DNA of 38,534 nt from Candidatus Uhrbacteria bacterium (lineage in GTDB: Bacteria; Patescibacteriota; Patescibacteriia; UBA9934; GWF2-40-263). Positions within the stretch are counted from its first letter, which is position 1; each line of letters starts with the position of its first letter. The position numbers and the translations under genes are program-made. Shown here piece after piece: positions 8,538-16,210 of this stretch. The stretch is from positions 1 to 38,534 of the forward strand of contig DOJV01000026.1 of NCBI GenBank assembly GCA_003511125.1, read 5' to 3'. The notes beneath the pieces are model-generated. The model had not been told where the DNA came from. It saw nothing but the letters and a program-made list of their open reading frames with translations, and searched no databases.

Positions 8538-10094
8538 ATGACCGAGATTATTCGTACTTACGAAGATTTGGAAGCGTTGATAAAAAAAACTTATGTCACG
8601 CCCGATTTAACGTTGGTAAAAAAAGCTTATGAAGTTGCCTCCCGGGCCCACGAGGGCGAGGTTCGTTTTACCGGTCATCCGTATATGGTCCACCCTCTGG
8701 CCGTGGCCTACAAACTGGCCGAAATGGGTTTCAACATGAACATGGTCGTTGCTGGTCTGCTTCACGATGTCATCGAGGATTCAGAAAAATTCTCACTCGA
8801 AGATTTAGCCCACAAATTTGGCGAGGACGTCGCCGGTATGGTCGATGGCGTCACCAAGTTAAAAAAAATCAGATACCAGGGTGTTGAACGTTATGTTGAA
8901 AACATGCGCCGCATGTTCATTGCCATGGCTTCCGATGTCCGAGTAATTTTTATAAAATTCGCCGACCGCCAACACAACCTACAAACTCTTTACGCCCGTC
9001 CCAAACACAAACAAGAACGCGTAGCCCGGGAAACTCTGGAAATCTACGCCCCAATCGCCAATCGCCTGGGCATGGGTGAAATGAAAGGCGAAATGGAAGA
9101 CTTATCTTTTAAATATCTTTATCCAAAAGAATACGACTGGGTCCAACAAATCATGGACACTAAAGTTCGTGAAAAGGGTGTGCAAATAACCCGGGTCATT
9201 GATGATGTCGAACAATATTTAAAAACTTCCGACATAAAAATAATCCAAGTTCACGGCCGGGTTAAACGTTTATACAGTCTGTATCGCAAACTACAACATC
9301 GCGATAATGACATTACTAAAATCCACGACCTGGTAGCTGTGCGTATAGTCGTCAGCGATGTTGAGGACTGCTATGCCGTCCTTGGTTTGGTTCACCAAAA
9401 GTGGCACCCTATGCCTAATCGCATCAAAGACTTTATCGCCCAACCCAAACCAAACGGTTATCAATCTTTGCACACCACGGTTTTTGTCCCGGGCGGTGAA
9501 ACCGTCGAATTCCAAATACGTACAGAAGAAATGCACGAATTGGCCGAATACGGTGTGGCCGCTCACTGGCGCTACAAAGAAACCGGCCGGTCTCAACCAA
9601 AAAATCTGCGTTGGATGGAAGAAATGGTGGCTATCCAAAAAGAACTGGCCGACAAAAAAGATTTCATGGAACAATTGGAAGTTTTAAAAATCGATGTTTT
9701 TCGTGATCGAATTTTTGTCTTAACTCCTCAAGGCGATGTTATTGATTTGCCCGAAGGCGCCACCCCGGTCGATTTCGCTTTTTATGTTCATACCAACGTC
9801 GGCAACAAATGCACAGCCGCTCGAGTCAACGAGGTCCTGGTCAACCTGGACACACCTCTCAACTCCGGCGATGTTGTCGAAATCATTACCGACAAAAATC
9901 GCCGCGGTCCTAATCCGGACTGGCTAAAATTCGTCAAAACCCACCACGCCCGCGAGCGCATCCGCGAAGCCGCGCGTTTTGGCATGAAGAGCTGGTTCGC
10001 CCACATGATGCCCAAAAGTAGTAATAAGGAAAAACCCAAAAAGAAAGAAAAAAATAAAATGGAAAAAACCGTAAAATCTGAAAATAAAAAGTAA
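8538..10094 (+). CDS. rel: bifunctional (p)ppGpp synthetase/hydrolase, Rel/SpoT family, short form
   Basis: It makes and degrades the stringent-response alarmone (p)ppGpp. The N-terminal HD hydrolase domain shows HPYMVHPLAVA and LLHDVIEDSE (residues ~50-90). The synthetase domain shows HGRVKRLYSLYRKL, HDLVAVRIVV, RIKDFIAQPKPNGYQSLHTT and QIRTEEMHELAEYGVAAHW. A TGS domain follows (RIFVLTPQGDVIDLPEGAT, ~395-455). Both catalytic centres look intact. The protein then stops at 518 aa in a lysine-rich tail. Canonical Rel has ~700-750 aa, so the helical, zinc-finger and ACT/RRM modules that sense the ribosome are missing. An ATG with a minimal leader starts the gene. Confidence 0.95.
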   Translation: MTEIIRTYEDLEALIKKTYVTPDLTLVKKAYEVASRAHEGEVRFTGHPYMVHPLAVAYKLAEMGFNMNMVVAGLLHDVIEDSEKFSLEDLAHKFGEDVAGMVDGVTKLKKIRYQGVERYVENMRRMFIAMASDVRVIFIKFADRQHNLQTLYARPKHKQERVARETLEIYAPIANRLGMGEMKGEMEDLSFKYLYPKEYDWVQQIMDTKVREKGVQITRVIDDVEQYLKTSDIKIIQVHGRVKRLYSLYRKLQHRDNDITKIHDLVAVRIVVSDVEDCYAVLGLVHQKWHPMPNRIKDFIAQPKPNGYQSLHTTVFVPGGETVEFQIRTEEMHELAEYGVAAHWRYKETGRSQPKNLRWMEEMVAIQKELADKKDFMEQLEVLKIDVFRDRIFVLTPQGDVIDLPEGATPVDFAFYVHTNVGNKCTAARVNEVLVNLDTPLNSGDVVEIITDKNRRGPNPDWLKFVKTHHARERIREAARFGMKSWFAHMMPKSSNKEKPKKKEKNKMEKTVKSENKK

Positions 10095-10122
10095 TCAAAA
10101 ACCGCTATTTAGCGGTTTTTGA
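10095..10122. terminator. bidirectional hairpin terminator between rel and parB
   Basis: TCAAAAACCGCT pairs with AGCGGTTTTTGA around an ATTT loop. T-runs occur on both strands (also T8 at 10130-10137), so it can serve both convergent genes. Confidence 0.85.
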
Positions 10123-10140
10123 TTCGGTCTTTTTTTTAAT

Positions 10141-11007
10141 TTAAATCTCACTCAGCCGGCTCAAAAGCTCTAGTAGATCGTCTTTTGAATAAAAGTGTAA
10201 CAAGATTGTACCCTTACCGCCACGTTCTTTAATCTCCACCTTGGTCCCCAAAATTTCTTGCAACTTTTTCTCGTGGGCCACCAAATTTGGATCAATACGT
10301 TTGCCGCCGATCGGACCGGCGCGATGCGCGGAAACGGACTTTTCGGCCGCGCGCACCGTTACCTTGCCGGTCAACATGGCTTCGAATAATTCTTTTTGTT
10401 TTTGCAAATTGTCTTCGGCCAAAAGCGTTCGGGCGTGGCTTTTGGTAATCTTGCCCTCGCTCAGAGCTTCTTGAATGTAGTCCGGTAGTTCGAGCAAACG
10501 TAAGGTATTGGCCACCACCGGTCGACTTTTACCGACACGAACCGCGGCTTGTTCCTGGGTCAAACTAAACTCGTCGATCAAATCACGGTAAGCCAAGGCT
10601 TCTTCCAACGGATTCAAATCGGCACGCTGTAAGTTTTCAATCAAAGCCCATTCCAATTTCTGCTGTTTAGAAGCGTCGCGAACGATTACCGGAACCGTCT
10701 TGAAACCAAGAGCCTTTGACGCTCGCCAACGTCGCTCGCCGGCGATGAGTTCATATTTATTGTCACCTACGGATTTTGTAACCACTAACGGTTGCAAGAT
10801 TCCGTGTTCTTGAATCGAACTAATAAGATCCTCAAGATCAGCGGCAGCAAAATGTCGACGCGGCTGGTGTGGATTGGGAACGATATTTTCCGGTGGCACC
10901 TCGACAATTTCTTGACGACCAACTACCGAAGCCACAACTTCAGAAACTTTTTTGGTTGGAATCAAAGAACCCAGACCCCGGCCTAATACTGGTTTTATAT
11001 TTGTCAT
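10141..11007 (-). CDS. parB: chromosome-partitioning protein ParB (Spo0J-like)
   Basis: ParB is a CTP-dependent DNA clamp that loads at parS and drives origin segregation with ParA. The N-terminus LGRGLGSLIP is the usual ParA-interacting peptide. IVPNPHQPRRHF and ELIAGERRWRAS mark the ParB/Srx nuclease-like CTP-binding domain, followed by the helix-turn-helix (TQEQAAVRVGKSRPVVANTLRLLELP) and a C-terminal dimer region. Length 288 aa is typical. It lies downstream of parA on the same strand, across a 199-bp repeat-bearing spacer. No parS-like TGTTTCACGTGAAACA was seen in the window. Confidence 0.96.
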   Translation of the reverse strand: MTNIKPVLGRGLGSLIPTKKVSEVVASVVGRQEIVEVPPENIVPNPHQPRRHFAAADLEDLISSIQEHGILQPLVVTKSVGDNKYELIAGERRWRASKALGFKTVPVIVRDASKQQKLEWALIENLQRADLNPLEEALAYRDLIDEFSLTQEQAAVRVGKSRPVVANTLRLLELPDYIQEALSEGKITKSHARTLLAEDNLQKQKELFEAMLTGKVTVRAAEKSVSAHRAGPIGGKRIDPNLVAHEKKLQEILGTKVEIKERGGKGTILLHFYSKDDLLELLSRLSEI

Positions 11008-11010
11008 AGA

Positions 11011-11195
11011 GTAGAAGTCGTAGAAGACGTAGAAATCGTAGATTTTCCGTCTTTTTCTTTAAATAATTGTGAATCACGAAGCGCACACAGTTTAAACCTT
11101 TTTTTCATTAACGGAATTCCATAAAAAAAATTGGCAATCAGGAAAAAAATTGAACCCGGATCTTTATCCGTTTCACCCATCTCTACGACTTCTAC
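11011..11195. repeat. inverted 9-bp word repeat in the parA-parB spacer
   Basis: Next to parB stand 9-bp words GTAGAAGTC, GTAGAAGAC, GTAGAAATC and a partial fourth (11011-11042). Near the parA stop, TCTACGACTTCTAC (11182-11195) is a perfect 14-nt complement of 11011-11024. The parA-parB transcript could therefore fold the whole spacer into one long stem-loop. Confidence 0.8.
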
Positions 11196-11206
11196 AGCAT
11201 CCCACT

Positions 11207-11980
11207 CTATAATTCCCCGCCTTCCCTCAACAAAAACTCCTGTGCCAACCTTTCGTAAGCCTTGGCTGCCTTTGATGACGGGTCGTAATGCAAAATAGTT
11301 TTTCCAAAAGACGGCGCCTCGGCCAAGCGAATACTGCGAGGAATGACCGCGCGAAAAATATTGTTTGGAAAATAACGATAAAGTTCTTCCAAAACTTCTT
11401 TGGAGAGTTTGGTGCGCGCATCGTACATGGTAATGACCGCACCCATGACCTTAAGATCGGGGTTAAGTTGTTCACGAATCAAATCAACAGTGCCCAACAA
11501 TTGTCCGAGCCCTTCAAGAGCGTAGTACTCGGCCTGCACCGGAATTAAAACCGACTCGGATGCGGTTAAACCATTGACTGTAAGTAAACCAAGCGATGGT
11601 GGATTGTCGATCAAAACATAATCAAAATCATTGCGAACTTCCAGAATACCTTTGCGCAGACAATATTCACGCTCCTCGGTATTAACCAACTCGACCGAAG
11701 CGCCGGCCAAAGCTTGAGTGGCCGGAATAATTTTTAAACCCTCATGAGCTGTCGGCATGATTAAATCACGCATGCGATGAGTGCCGATCATACCCTCGTA
11801 AATACCGGCCGGAACCGAACGATAATCAATACCAAGACCAGAAGTGGCATTAGCTTGAGGATCCAAATCAATAAGTAAAACAAACTTGCCAAGATGTGCC
11901 AGGTAAGCGGCCAAACTCAAAGAAGTAGTGGTTTTCCCCACACCACCTTTTTGATTCACGATGGAAATTACGTGAGCCAT
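11207..11980 (-). CDS. parA: chromosome-partitioning ATPase ParA (Soj)
   Basis: ParA is a deviant-Walker P-loop ATPase that binds nucleoid DNA and positions ParB-parS complexes. The deviant Walker A motif KGGVGKTTTSLSL sits at residues ~10-22. DLDPQANATSGLG and the Walker B region YVLIDNPPSLGLL follow, with an R-rich DNA-binding segment near the C-terminus (FRAVIPRSIRLAEAPSFGK). Length 257 aa is typical of chromosomal Soj. Its promoter has an extended -10 eleven bases before the ATG, so the leader is very short and there is no Shine-Dalgarno. parB follows. Confidence 0.97.
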   Translation of the reverse strand: MAHVISIVNQKGGVGKTTTSLSLAAYLAHLGKFVLLIDLDPQANATSGLGIDYRSVPAGIYEGMIGTHRMRDLIMPTAHEGLKIIPATQALAGASVELVNTEEREYCLRKGILEVRNDFDYVLIDNPPSLGLLTVNGLTASESVLIPVQAEYYALEGLGQLLGTVDLIREQLNPDLKVMGAVITMYDARTKLSKEVLEELYRYFPNNIFRAVIPRSIRLAEAPSFGKTILHYDPSSKAAKAYERLAQEFLLREGGEL

Positions 11981-11991
11981 AAGTGATTAAC

Positions 11992-12000
11992 ATTATAACA
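11992..12000 (-). promoter_or_regulatory. extended -10 promoter of parA
   Basis: On the minus strand TGTTATAAT is a perfect extended -10, ending 11 bp before the parA ATG. No good -35 is visible. Confidence 0.6.
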
Positions 12001-12034
12001 AATTAAAAACCGGGATGGAAGGGGAAAACAAAAT

Positions 12035-12064
12035 AAAAAAACCGCCCCAAAGAGTTCGGAGCGG
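12035..12064 (-). terminator. terminator of the dUTPase/deaminase gene
   Basis: On the minus strand CCGCTCC pairs with GGGGCGG (one U.G pair) and is followed by seven T, six bases past the stop codon region. Confidence 0.85.
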
Positions 12065-12070
12065 AAGTTA

Positions 12071-13078
12071 CTAGACAACCGAAATGTATCGAACCTCGAT
12101 CCCGGCATCAAGGATGAGTGGCAGACCATTGGTCGGGTAAACCCCATCCGGAACTACGACCGCTCCAATACCGCAACCAAGAAGAACTTTGGCACACATC
12201 CGACAGGGCTCGGCGTTTATATAAACAGTCGCCCCTCTCAAAGATGGTCCGCCGACCAAGGCGTGGTTTTGTATGGCGGCAATCTCTGCGTGGAGACAGC
12301 CAATATCGTTTGCGATGCCACTTTGCGTTCCACCAACCTCGCGCGCACAACCGCCCTTCTCGTCACATTCACTAAGCCGATAGTTAAATCCGGTCGCGAT
12401 GGCGGTTCGATCCTTCACAATGACACAACCAAAGTGTCGGCTCGCCCCGATATATCGACCAAGGTCATCTTTCTCGAAAAATCCGTCAGCGTTCCTTTGC
12501 ACACCACGTAAACAGTTGGACAACAACGAAGCGCTGATGGCTATACGCATAAAATGTTCATCCCAGCGTCGTTGCTCGGCCAAGTATTCCACTTCCCCGA
12601 GAGCAATACTGGTAAGACCAGTCGAACCGAATCCGCCAGTGTTTCTGTAAGTTGGTGGCAACTCATCGACACAGTGAAAAACAGGAAGATGAACTTGTGT
12701 GAAAACCAACTGTGCCACACGCATCCCCTTCGTAATCGTAAAACCTTTTTTGCCTCGATTACGAAGCAGAATACCAATCTCGCCACGATAGTCAGGATCG
12801 ACTGTTCCAGGCGAGTTCGATAATTCCACATCATATTTACTGGCCAAGCCAGAACGCGGACGGACTTGGCAATCGATCGAAGGTGGCACAGCGAAAACGA
12901 TACCAATGCCAATGAGGACACTCTCGCCACCTCTGAGCTCAAAAGGAAGTTCCTGAACCGTCGCTCTAGTTTCTTTGTCGACTACATGATACGCGTAGAC
13001 ATCGAAACCGACCGCACCGGACGAAGCGCGGGTGGGTGCCAAGGCATCGGGAAACATGAGTATAAATTTAATCAACAC
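12071..13078 (-). CDS. dUTPase - dCMP deaminase fusion protein
   Basis: Two dUMP-forming enzymes are joined in one 335-aa chain. Residues 1-~155 are a trimeric-type dUTPase with its five motifs in order: GAVGFDVYA, RPRSGLA, GTVDPDYRGEIG (catalytic Asp, uracil-stacking Tyr), GMRVAQLVF, and the C-terminal arm NTGGFGSTGL. Residues ~170-335 are a zinc-dependent cytidine/deoxycytidylate deaminase with HAE and PCRMC ligands. dUTP hydrolysis and dCMP deamination both feed thymidylate synthesis. The GTG start at 13076-13078 is chosen because AAGGAG lies seven bases before it. The gene has its own promoter and terminator and sits beside, but outside, parA. Whether the deaminase acts on dCMP or another cytosine nucleotide is inferred. 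Confidence 0.92.
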   Translation of the reverse strand: MLIKFILMFPDALAPTRASSGAVGFDVYAYHVVDKETRATVQELPFELRGGESVLIGIGIVFAVPPSIDCQVRPRSGLASKYDVELSNSPGTVDPDYRGEIGILLRNRGKKGFTITKGMRVAQLVFTQVHLPVFHCVDELPPTYRNTGGFGSTGLTSIALGEVEYLAEQRRWDEHFMRIAISASLLSNCLRGVQRNADGFFEKDDLGRYIGASRHFGCVIVKDRTAIATGFNYRLSECDEKGGCAREVGGTQSGIANDIGCLHAEIAAIQNHALVGGPSLRGATVYINAEPCRMCAKVLLGCGIGAVVVPDGVYPTNGLPLILDAGIEVRYISVV

Positions 13079-13114
13079 TTGTGATCTCCTTTTGAAAGAA
13101 CGACCTCTGAACCG

Positions 13115-13143
13115 ATTTTACATTACAGCAAACCACAAGTCAA
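13115..13143 (-). promoter_or_regulatory. promoter of the dUTPase/deaminase gene
   Basis: On the minus strand TTGACT (13138-13143), 17-bp spacer, TAAAAT (13115-13120). It is followed by a ~30-nt leader with the AAGGAG ribosome site at 13086-13091. Confidence 0.75.
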
Positions 13144-13188
13144 AAACATAAAAAACTGAATATAAAACTCAGGAAAACTTGACGATCG

Positions 13189-13217
13189 TTGACAAACTCT
13201 TATTTTTTTATTATTCT
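13189..13217 (+). promoter_or_regulatory. promoter of the 13339-13911 gene
   Basis: TTGACA (13189-13194), 17-bp spacer, TATTCT (13212-13217), giving a leader of ~115 nt. The leader contains a small hairpin (ACACATAATGTGT). It is back to back with the promoter of the dUTPase/deaminase gene. Confidence 0.65.
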
Positions 13218-13338
13218 ACACCTCTGGTCGCATGACGCTTTTCAAACACGAACAGTCTTCATATACATCGCACTCTTTTTTTACTTCAACACATAATGTG
13301 TTCGAGGTCATTAAGACCCAAAGATACGAAGGCACAGC

Positions 13339-13911
13339 ATGGAACGAAAAGAAGAGGATCGAATCTTCGGTGAAATCACACGCACTAAAAAGCTGCTTCT
13401 AGAGCTCGAGGTCGACAATAACGGTGTCGATCCGAACGACATCGAACAGTTGCGCCGAGATCTGATTGCGGCCCAAGACAGCTTTGCAGCCGAAACCTCA
13501 GGAACATGGGTGGCAATCATCTGCGGAGATTACAACGTAGAAGGCCGACCCATCAAGTATCTCTTGCCAGTCTCGCGGTTCTGCGGTGTCGAAAGTTCTT
13601 TTGCAAGTTACGACTTCGGTCAATTGCACTTCACGTCGAAAAAAAAACGGACTCGAGTCATTGGCATACTCTTGCACTTGGAGTACATCCAAAATTTGTC
13701 GACCTCCAGCTTCGAAAATACTTCACTGTCTCAATACCTCCACTTCGGCGAACAACACTCGAGCAACAACATCAAGCTCTGCGTCTTCGCCACCCGCGAC
13801 GAGGCCGAAACTTGGTTGAACAAACAAGAAGGCGTCTACCTCGACGATATTCTAGAAACAAACAAACGTCGCGCCAAAGACAAACCTTTTGAACAACAGC
13901 AACGGTCATAA
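13339..13911 (+). CDS. hypothetical protein, self-contained transcription unit
   Basis: I do not recognise a family. The 190-aa soluble product starts with a charged helical stretch of ~50 residues (EEDRIFGEITRTKK, then DIEQLRRDLIAAQ). An alpha/beta-looking middle follows (TWVAIICGDYNVEG, then VIGILLHLEYIQ), and the tail is basic. No signal peptide or membrane helix is evident. The start ATG has a GAAGG sequence six bases upstream. Promoter and terminator are its own. It is divergent from the dUTPase/deaminase fusion and convergent with the TrmB-type regulator. A segment of a larger cytoplasmic enzyme family cannot be excluded. Confidence 0.75.
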   Translation: MERKEEDRIFGEITRTKKLLLELEVDNNGVDPNDIEQLRRDLIAAQDSFAAETSGTWVAIICGDYNVEGRPIKYLLPVSRFCGVESSFASYDFGQLHFTSKKKRTRVIGILLHLEYIQNLSTSSFENTSLSQYLHFGEQHSSNNIKLCVFATRDEAETWLNKQEGVYLDDILETNKRRAKDKPFEQQQRS

Positions 13912-13919
13912 TCGTCTTA

Positions 13920-13961
13920 GACGTTCGGGAATACCAACATGGTATCTCGGACGCTTTTTTT
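13920..13961 (+). terminator. terminator of the 13339-13911 gene
   Basis: Bases ~13921-13936 pair with 13940-13954 (core ATACCA with TGGTAT, then CGT with ACG) and T7 follows. It may also end the convergent regulator gene. Confidence 0.8.
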
Positions 13962-13966
13962 ATCCA

Positions 13967-14704
13967 TTAATTTCCCCGCCAAATTGTTGAATGAATACTT
14001 TTAAATAACTCGGCAATATCTTTACTTTCAACAACAATAGCCGAAAGATCGCGAAGGCTGATAAGAGCCACCTTGTGGCCGTAAACCAAAACATCGACAT
14101 TACTCTTAAACGACTCTGGAAGTTTTTTAGTAACTTTGTTTTCCGTACCATTCTTTTTTCGAATTTGGTCGGCTTGTTTAAAATATTTATCGCCGACAAT
14201 CAAATCCTTACTTTTTATGGCGTACTGATTTATAGAACGATCAAACTCGTCATAATCTTGCTCGGTAAAATTTTCAAAAAAAGCGGCTGGTGGAAAAATT
14301 GAATAGATGTCGCCGACGGTTTTGAATAAATCTTCGTAAATATTTTTAAGCTCGCGCTTACCTTCGTAAAAAACCACTTTTGGTTTGTTGGTTGATTCTT
14401 CGTGTTGTCTGGTCATTTCTTCGACCGCGGTCTCGAAAACCGAGAAACGTTTTTTAACCGAAGCTAGAATTTTTTTTGGACTGGCGGCGCCGTAGTACAT
14501 ACGCTTGCCGAGCGGAATACGAATGACAAAATCTTTAATCAAAAGTGAGTCGAGGTGTTGGTAACAAGTCGGCCGCTTAATACCTGTAGCTCGAGCGATT
14601 TCAGAAACTGTCATTTTTTGTGATTTCAAAAGAATAGAATAAACCGCAGCCTCGGATTCATTAAGACCAGCTTCTTGCAAAACTTTTATAAAATTAATAA
14701 CCAT
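13967..14704 (-). CDS. TrmB-family transcriptional regulator
   Basis: Residues 1-~75 form the TrmB winged helix: NESEAAVYSILLKSQKMTVS, EIARATGIKRPTCYQHLDSL, then a basic wing ending YYGAASPKKIL. A coiled-coil linker (VKKRFSVFETAVEEMTRQHE) leads to a ~150-residue effector-like C-terminal domain (VVFYEGKRELKNIYEDLF, then DVLVYGHKVALISL), as in PLD-like TrmB sensor domains. The gene is divergent from the GTP cyclohydrolase II/TrpF-like operon. A TGTCA-N7-TGACA palindrome covers its own -35, so it probably represses itself and perhaps the operon. The -10 ends eight bases before the ATG, so the mRNA is essentially leaderless. Confidence 0.88.
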   Translation of the reverse strand: MVINFIKVLQEAGLNESEAAVYSILLKSQKMTVSEIARATGIKRPTCYQHLDSLLIKDFVIRIPLGKRMYYGAASPKKILASVKKRFSVFETAVEEMTRQHEESTNKPKVVFYEGKRELKNIYEDLFKTVGDIYSIFPPAAFFENFTEQDYDEFDRSINQYAIKSKDLIVGDKYFKQADQIRKKNGTENKVTKKLPESFKSNVDVLVYGHKVALISLRDLSAIVVESKDIAELFKSIHSTIWRGN

Positions 14705-14712
14705 AAGATTAA

Positions 14713-14753
14713 ATTATAACTAAAACATTATGATTATGTCAACAATACTGACA
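14713..14753 (-). promoter_or_regulatory. regulator promoter with overlapping palindromic operator
   Basis: On the minus strand TTGACA (14737-14742), an 18-bp spacer and TATAAT (14713-14718) make a near-consensus promoter. The perfect inverted repeat TGTCA-N7-TGACA (14737-14753) includes the -35 element. Confidence 0.7.
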
Positions 14754-14801
14754 CATTTTGTCTTCTAACATCAAAAAAGTCTTAATTTTACCAAGCTTCT
14801 G

Positions 14802-14816
14802 GTACCAAAATGATAC
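14802..14816. promoter_or_regulatory. second palindromic site, candidate operator
   Basis: GTACCA-AAA-TGATAC is an imperfect palindrome (GTAYCA-N3-TGRTAC) ~42 bp before the GTP cyclohydrolase II start, placed where an operator for that operon would lie. Confidence 0.4.
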
Positions 14817-14857
14817 TAAATCGGACGCTTTAAAAAAGTTGTGATATTTTGTTGGCT

Positions 14858-16210
14858 ATGAAAAATTTAATTTCCACACAAATACCCACAGAATTCGGAA
14901 ATTTCAAACTCTGGGTTCAAAACGGCGAACGCGGACGCGAGACGATCGCTTTATCCTCAATAAATCTCGATCCAAAAGGCGAAATCCTTCTTCGAATCCA
15001 TTCCGAGTGTTTAACTGGCGATACCTTCTATTCCCTGGCTTGCGACTGCGGCCAACAAAAAAATACTGCCCTGCGCGAAATTAGCAAACATGGCAACGGA
15101 ATTTTTATCTATCACCGCCAAGAAGGTCGAAATCTTGGACTCTTCAAAAAAGTTCAGGCTTACAATTTGATACTCGATGGCCTGGACACTCACGAAGCCA
15201 ACATTCTCTTGAGCGGCAAACCCGACGGTCGCGACTACACTAACTGTCTCGAAATTCTCGAAAAAATACTTGGACAAAAAAGTCCGATTGTTTTGCTTTC
15301 CAACAATCCCTACAAAAGACTTTTCCTAGAACGCGCCGGATACAAAGTGGTGATGCACTCATTACTAATTGAACCGAACCTGCACAACAAAAAATATTTC
15401 ACAACCAAAGAACAAAAATTTTCACACTACGACGCCAAACACTCCCCCTATATCGGCGTCACTCTTTGGCTGCAAGACGTTAAAGAACAAGGAGAAATAA
15501 TCGCCAAACTCGTCAATTCTTTTGAAATTAACGATCAAGGTCGCAAAATTTTTCTAGGACTGGCACTGTCCCCGAAAAACGGCGATCTAAAAAACCGTCA
15601 GCTTCAAAAACACATAAACAATTTTGCTAAAAAAATAAAAAATCAAAAAAATGTAAATCTTGTCCTTCACCTCGACTATTGCCAACAAAGACAATTTTAT
15701 CGCGAACTGAAAAATTTCCTCGATTCACTAACTTTTCGTTATTCGTTACAAATCCGAACTAACGATTCTGCCACAGAAAAAATTAATCTGGAAATCCTCG
15801 ACTCGCTAAAAAAAGAAAATATTATCTTTCAAATTAGATCAGAACAAATTTCTCTGCTCAAAAATCCGGAATTTACCGAATACTTCCAAAAAACCGGAAA
15901 TTACCTGCTCCTTGACGACAGCCTCGGCCGCGGGATTTCAGAAAGTATATCGACGACTCAAGAAAAAATTCTTTCGATCGTTAGAAAAGGTTTGAGCCAT
16001 ATCGCCGTAGCTGGCGGATACGATAGCAAAAAACTTGATAAAATTATCGCTCTTGAGGATTTTTTTAAAATCCCAATTTCCGTGGACGCAGAAAGTGGCT
16101 TGAGACAAAAAGGAAAACTGAATCTGGATAAGACAGCTGAATATTTAAAATATTTTTTTGACCAAAACAAGAAACCAACGAATCGCCAAGACAAAAAAAC
16201 AAAAAAATGA
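14858..16210 (+). CDS. GTP cyclohydrolase II fused to a TrpF-like barrel domain
   Basis: Residues 1-~190 are a GTP cyclohydrolase II. SECLTGDTFYSLACDCG supplies the three zinc cysteines (C51, C62, C64, the spacing seen in RibA) and YHRQEGRNLGL carries the catalytic segment. This activity opens GTP and releases formate and pyrophosphate. Residues ~195-440 resemble phosphoribosylanthranilate isomerase: LLDDSLGRG at 351 matches the TrpF strand with its general-acid Asp, then VAGGYD (384-389) and VDAESGL (409-415) match the phosphate-binding end. The TrpF KxCG general-base cysteine is not seen near the start of the domain. The ATG at 14858 was preferred to a TTG nine bases earlier. The stop overlaps the next gene by ATGA. 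Confidence 0.82.
   Translation: MKNLISTQIPTEFGNFKLWVQNGERGRETIALSSINLDPKGEILLRIHSECLTGDTFYSLACDCGQQKNTALREISKHGNGIFIYHRQEGRNLGLFKKVQAYNLILDGLDTHEANILLSGKPDGRDYTNCLEILEKILGQKSPIVLLSNNPYKRLFLERAGYKVVMHSLLIEPNLHNKKYFTTKEQKFSHYDAKHSPYIGVTLWLQDVKEQGEIIAKLVNSFEINDQGRKIFLGLALSPKNGDLKNRQLQKHINNFAKKIKNQKNVNLVLHLDYCQQRQFYRELKNFLDSLTFRYSLQIRTNDSATEKINLEILDSLKKENIIFQIRSEQISLLKNPEFTEYFQKTGNYLLLDDSLGRGISESISTTQEKILSIVRKGLSHIAVAGGYDSKKLDKIIALEDFFKIPISVDAESGLRQKGKLNLDKTAEYLKYFFDQNKKPTNRQDKKTKK

Noticed and set aside
11008..11206. parS site in the parA-parB spacer
   Set aside because: No sequence close to TGTTTCACGTGAAACA is present; the inverted GTAGAAGTC words are not parS-like.
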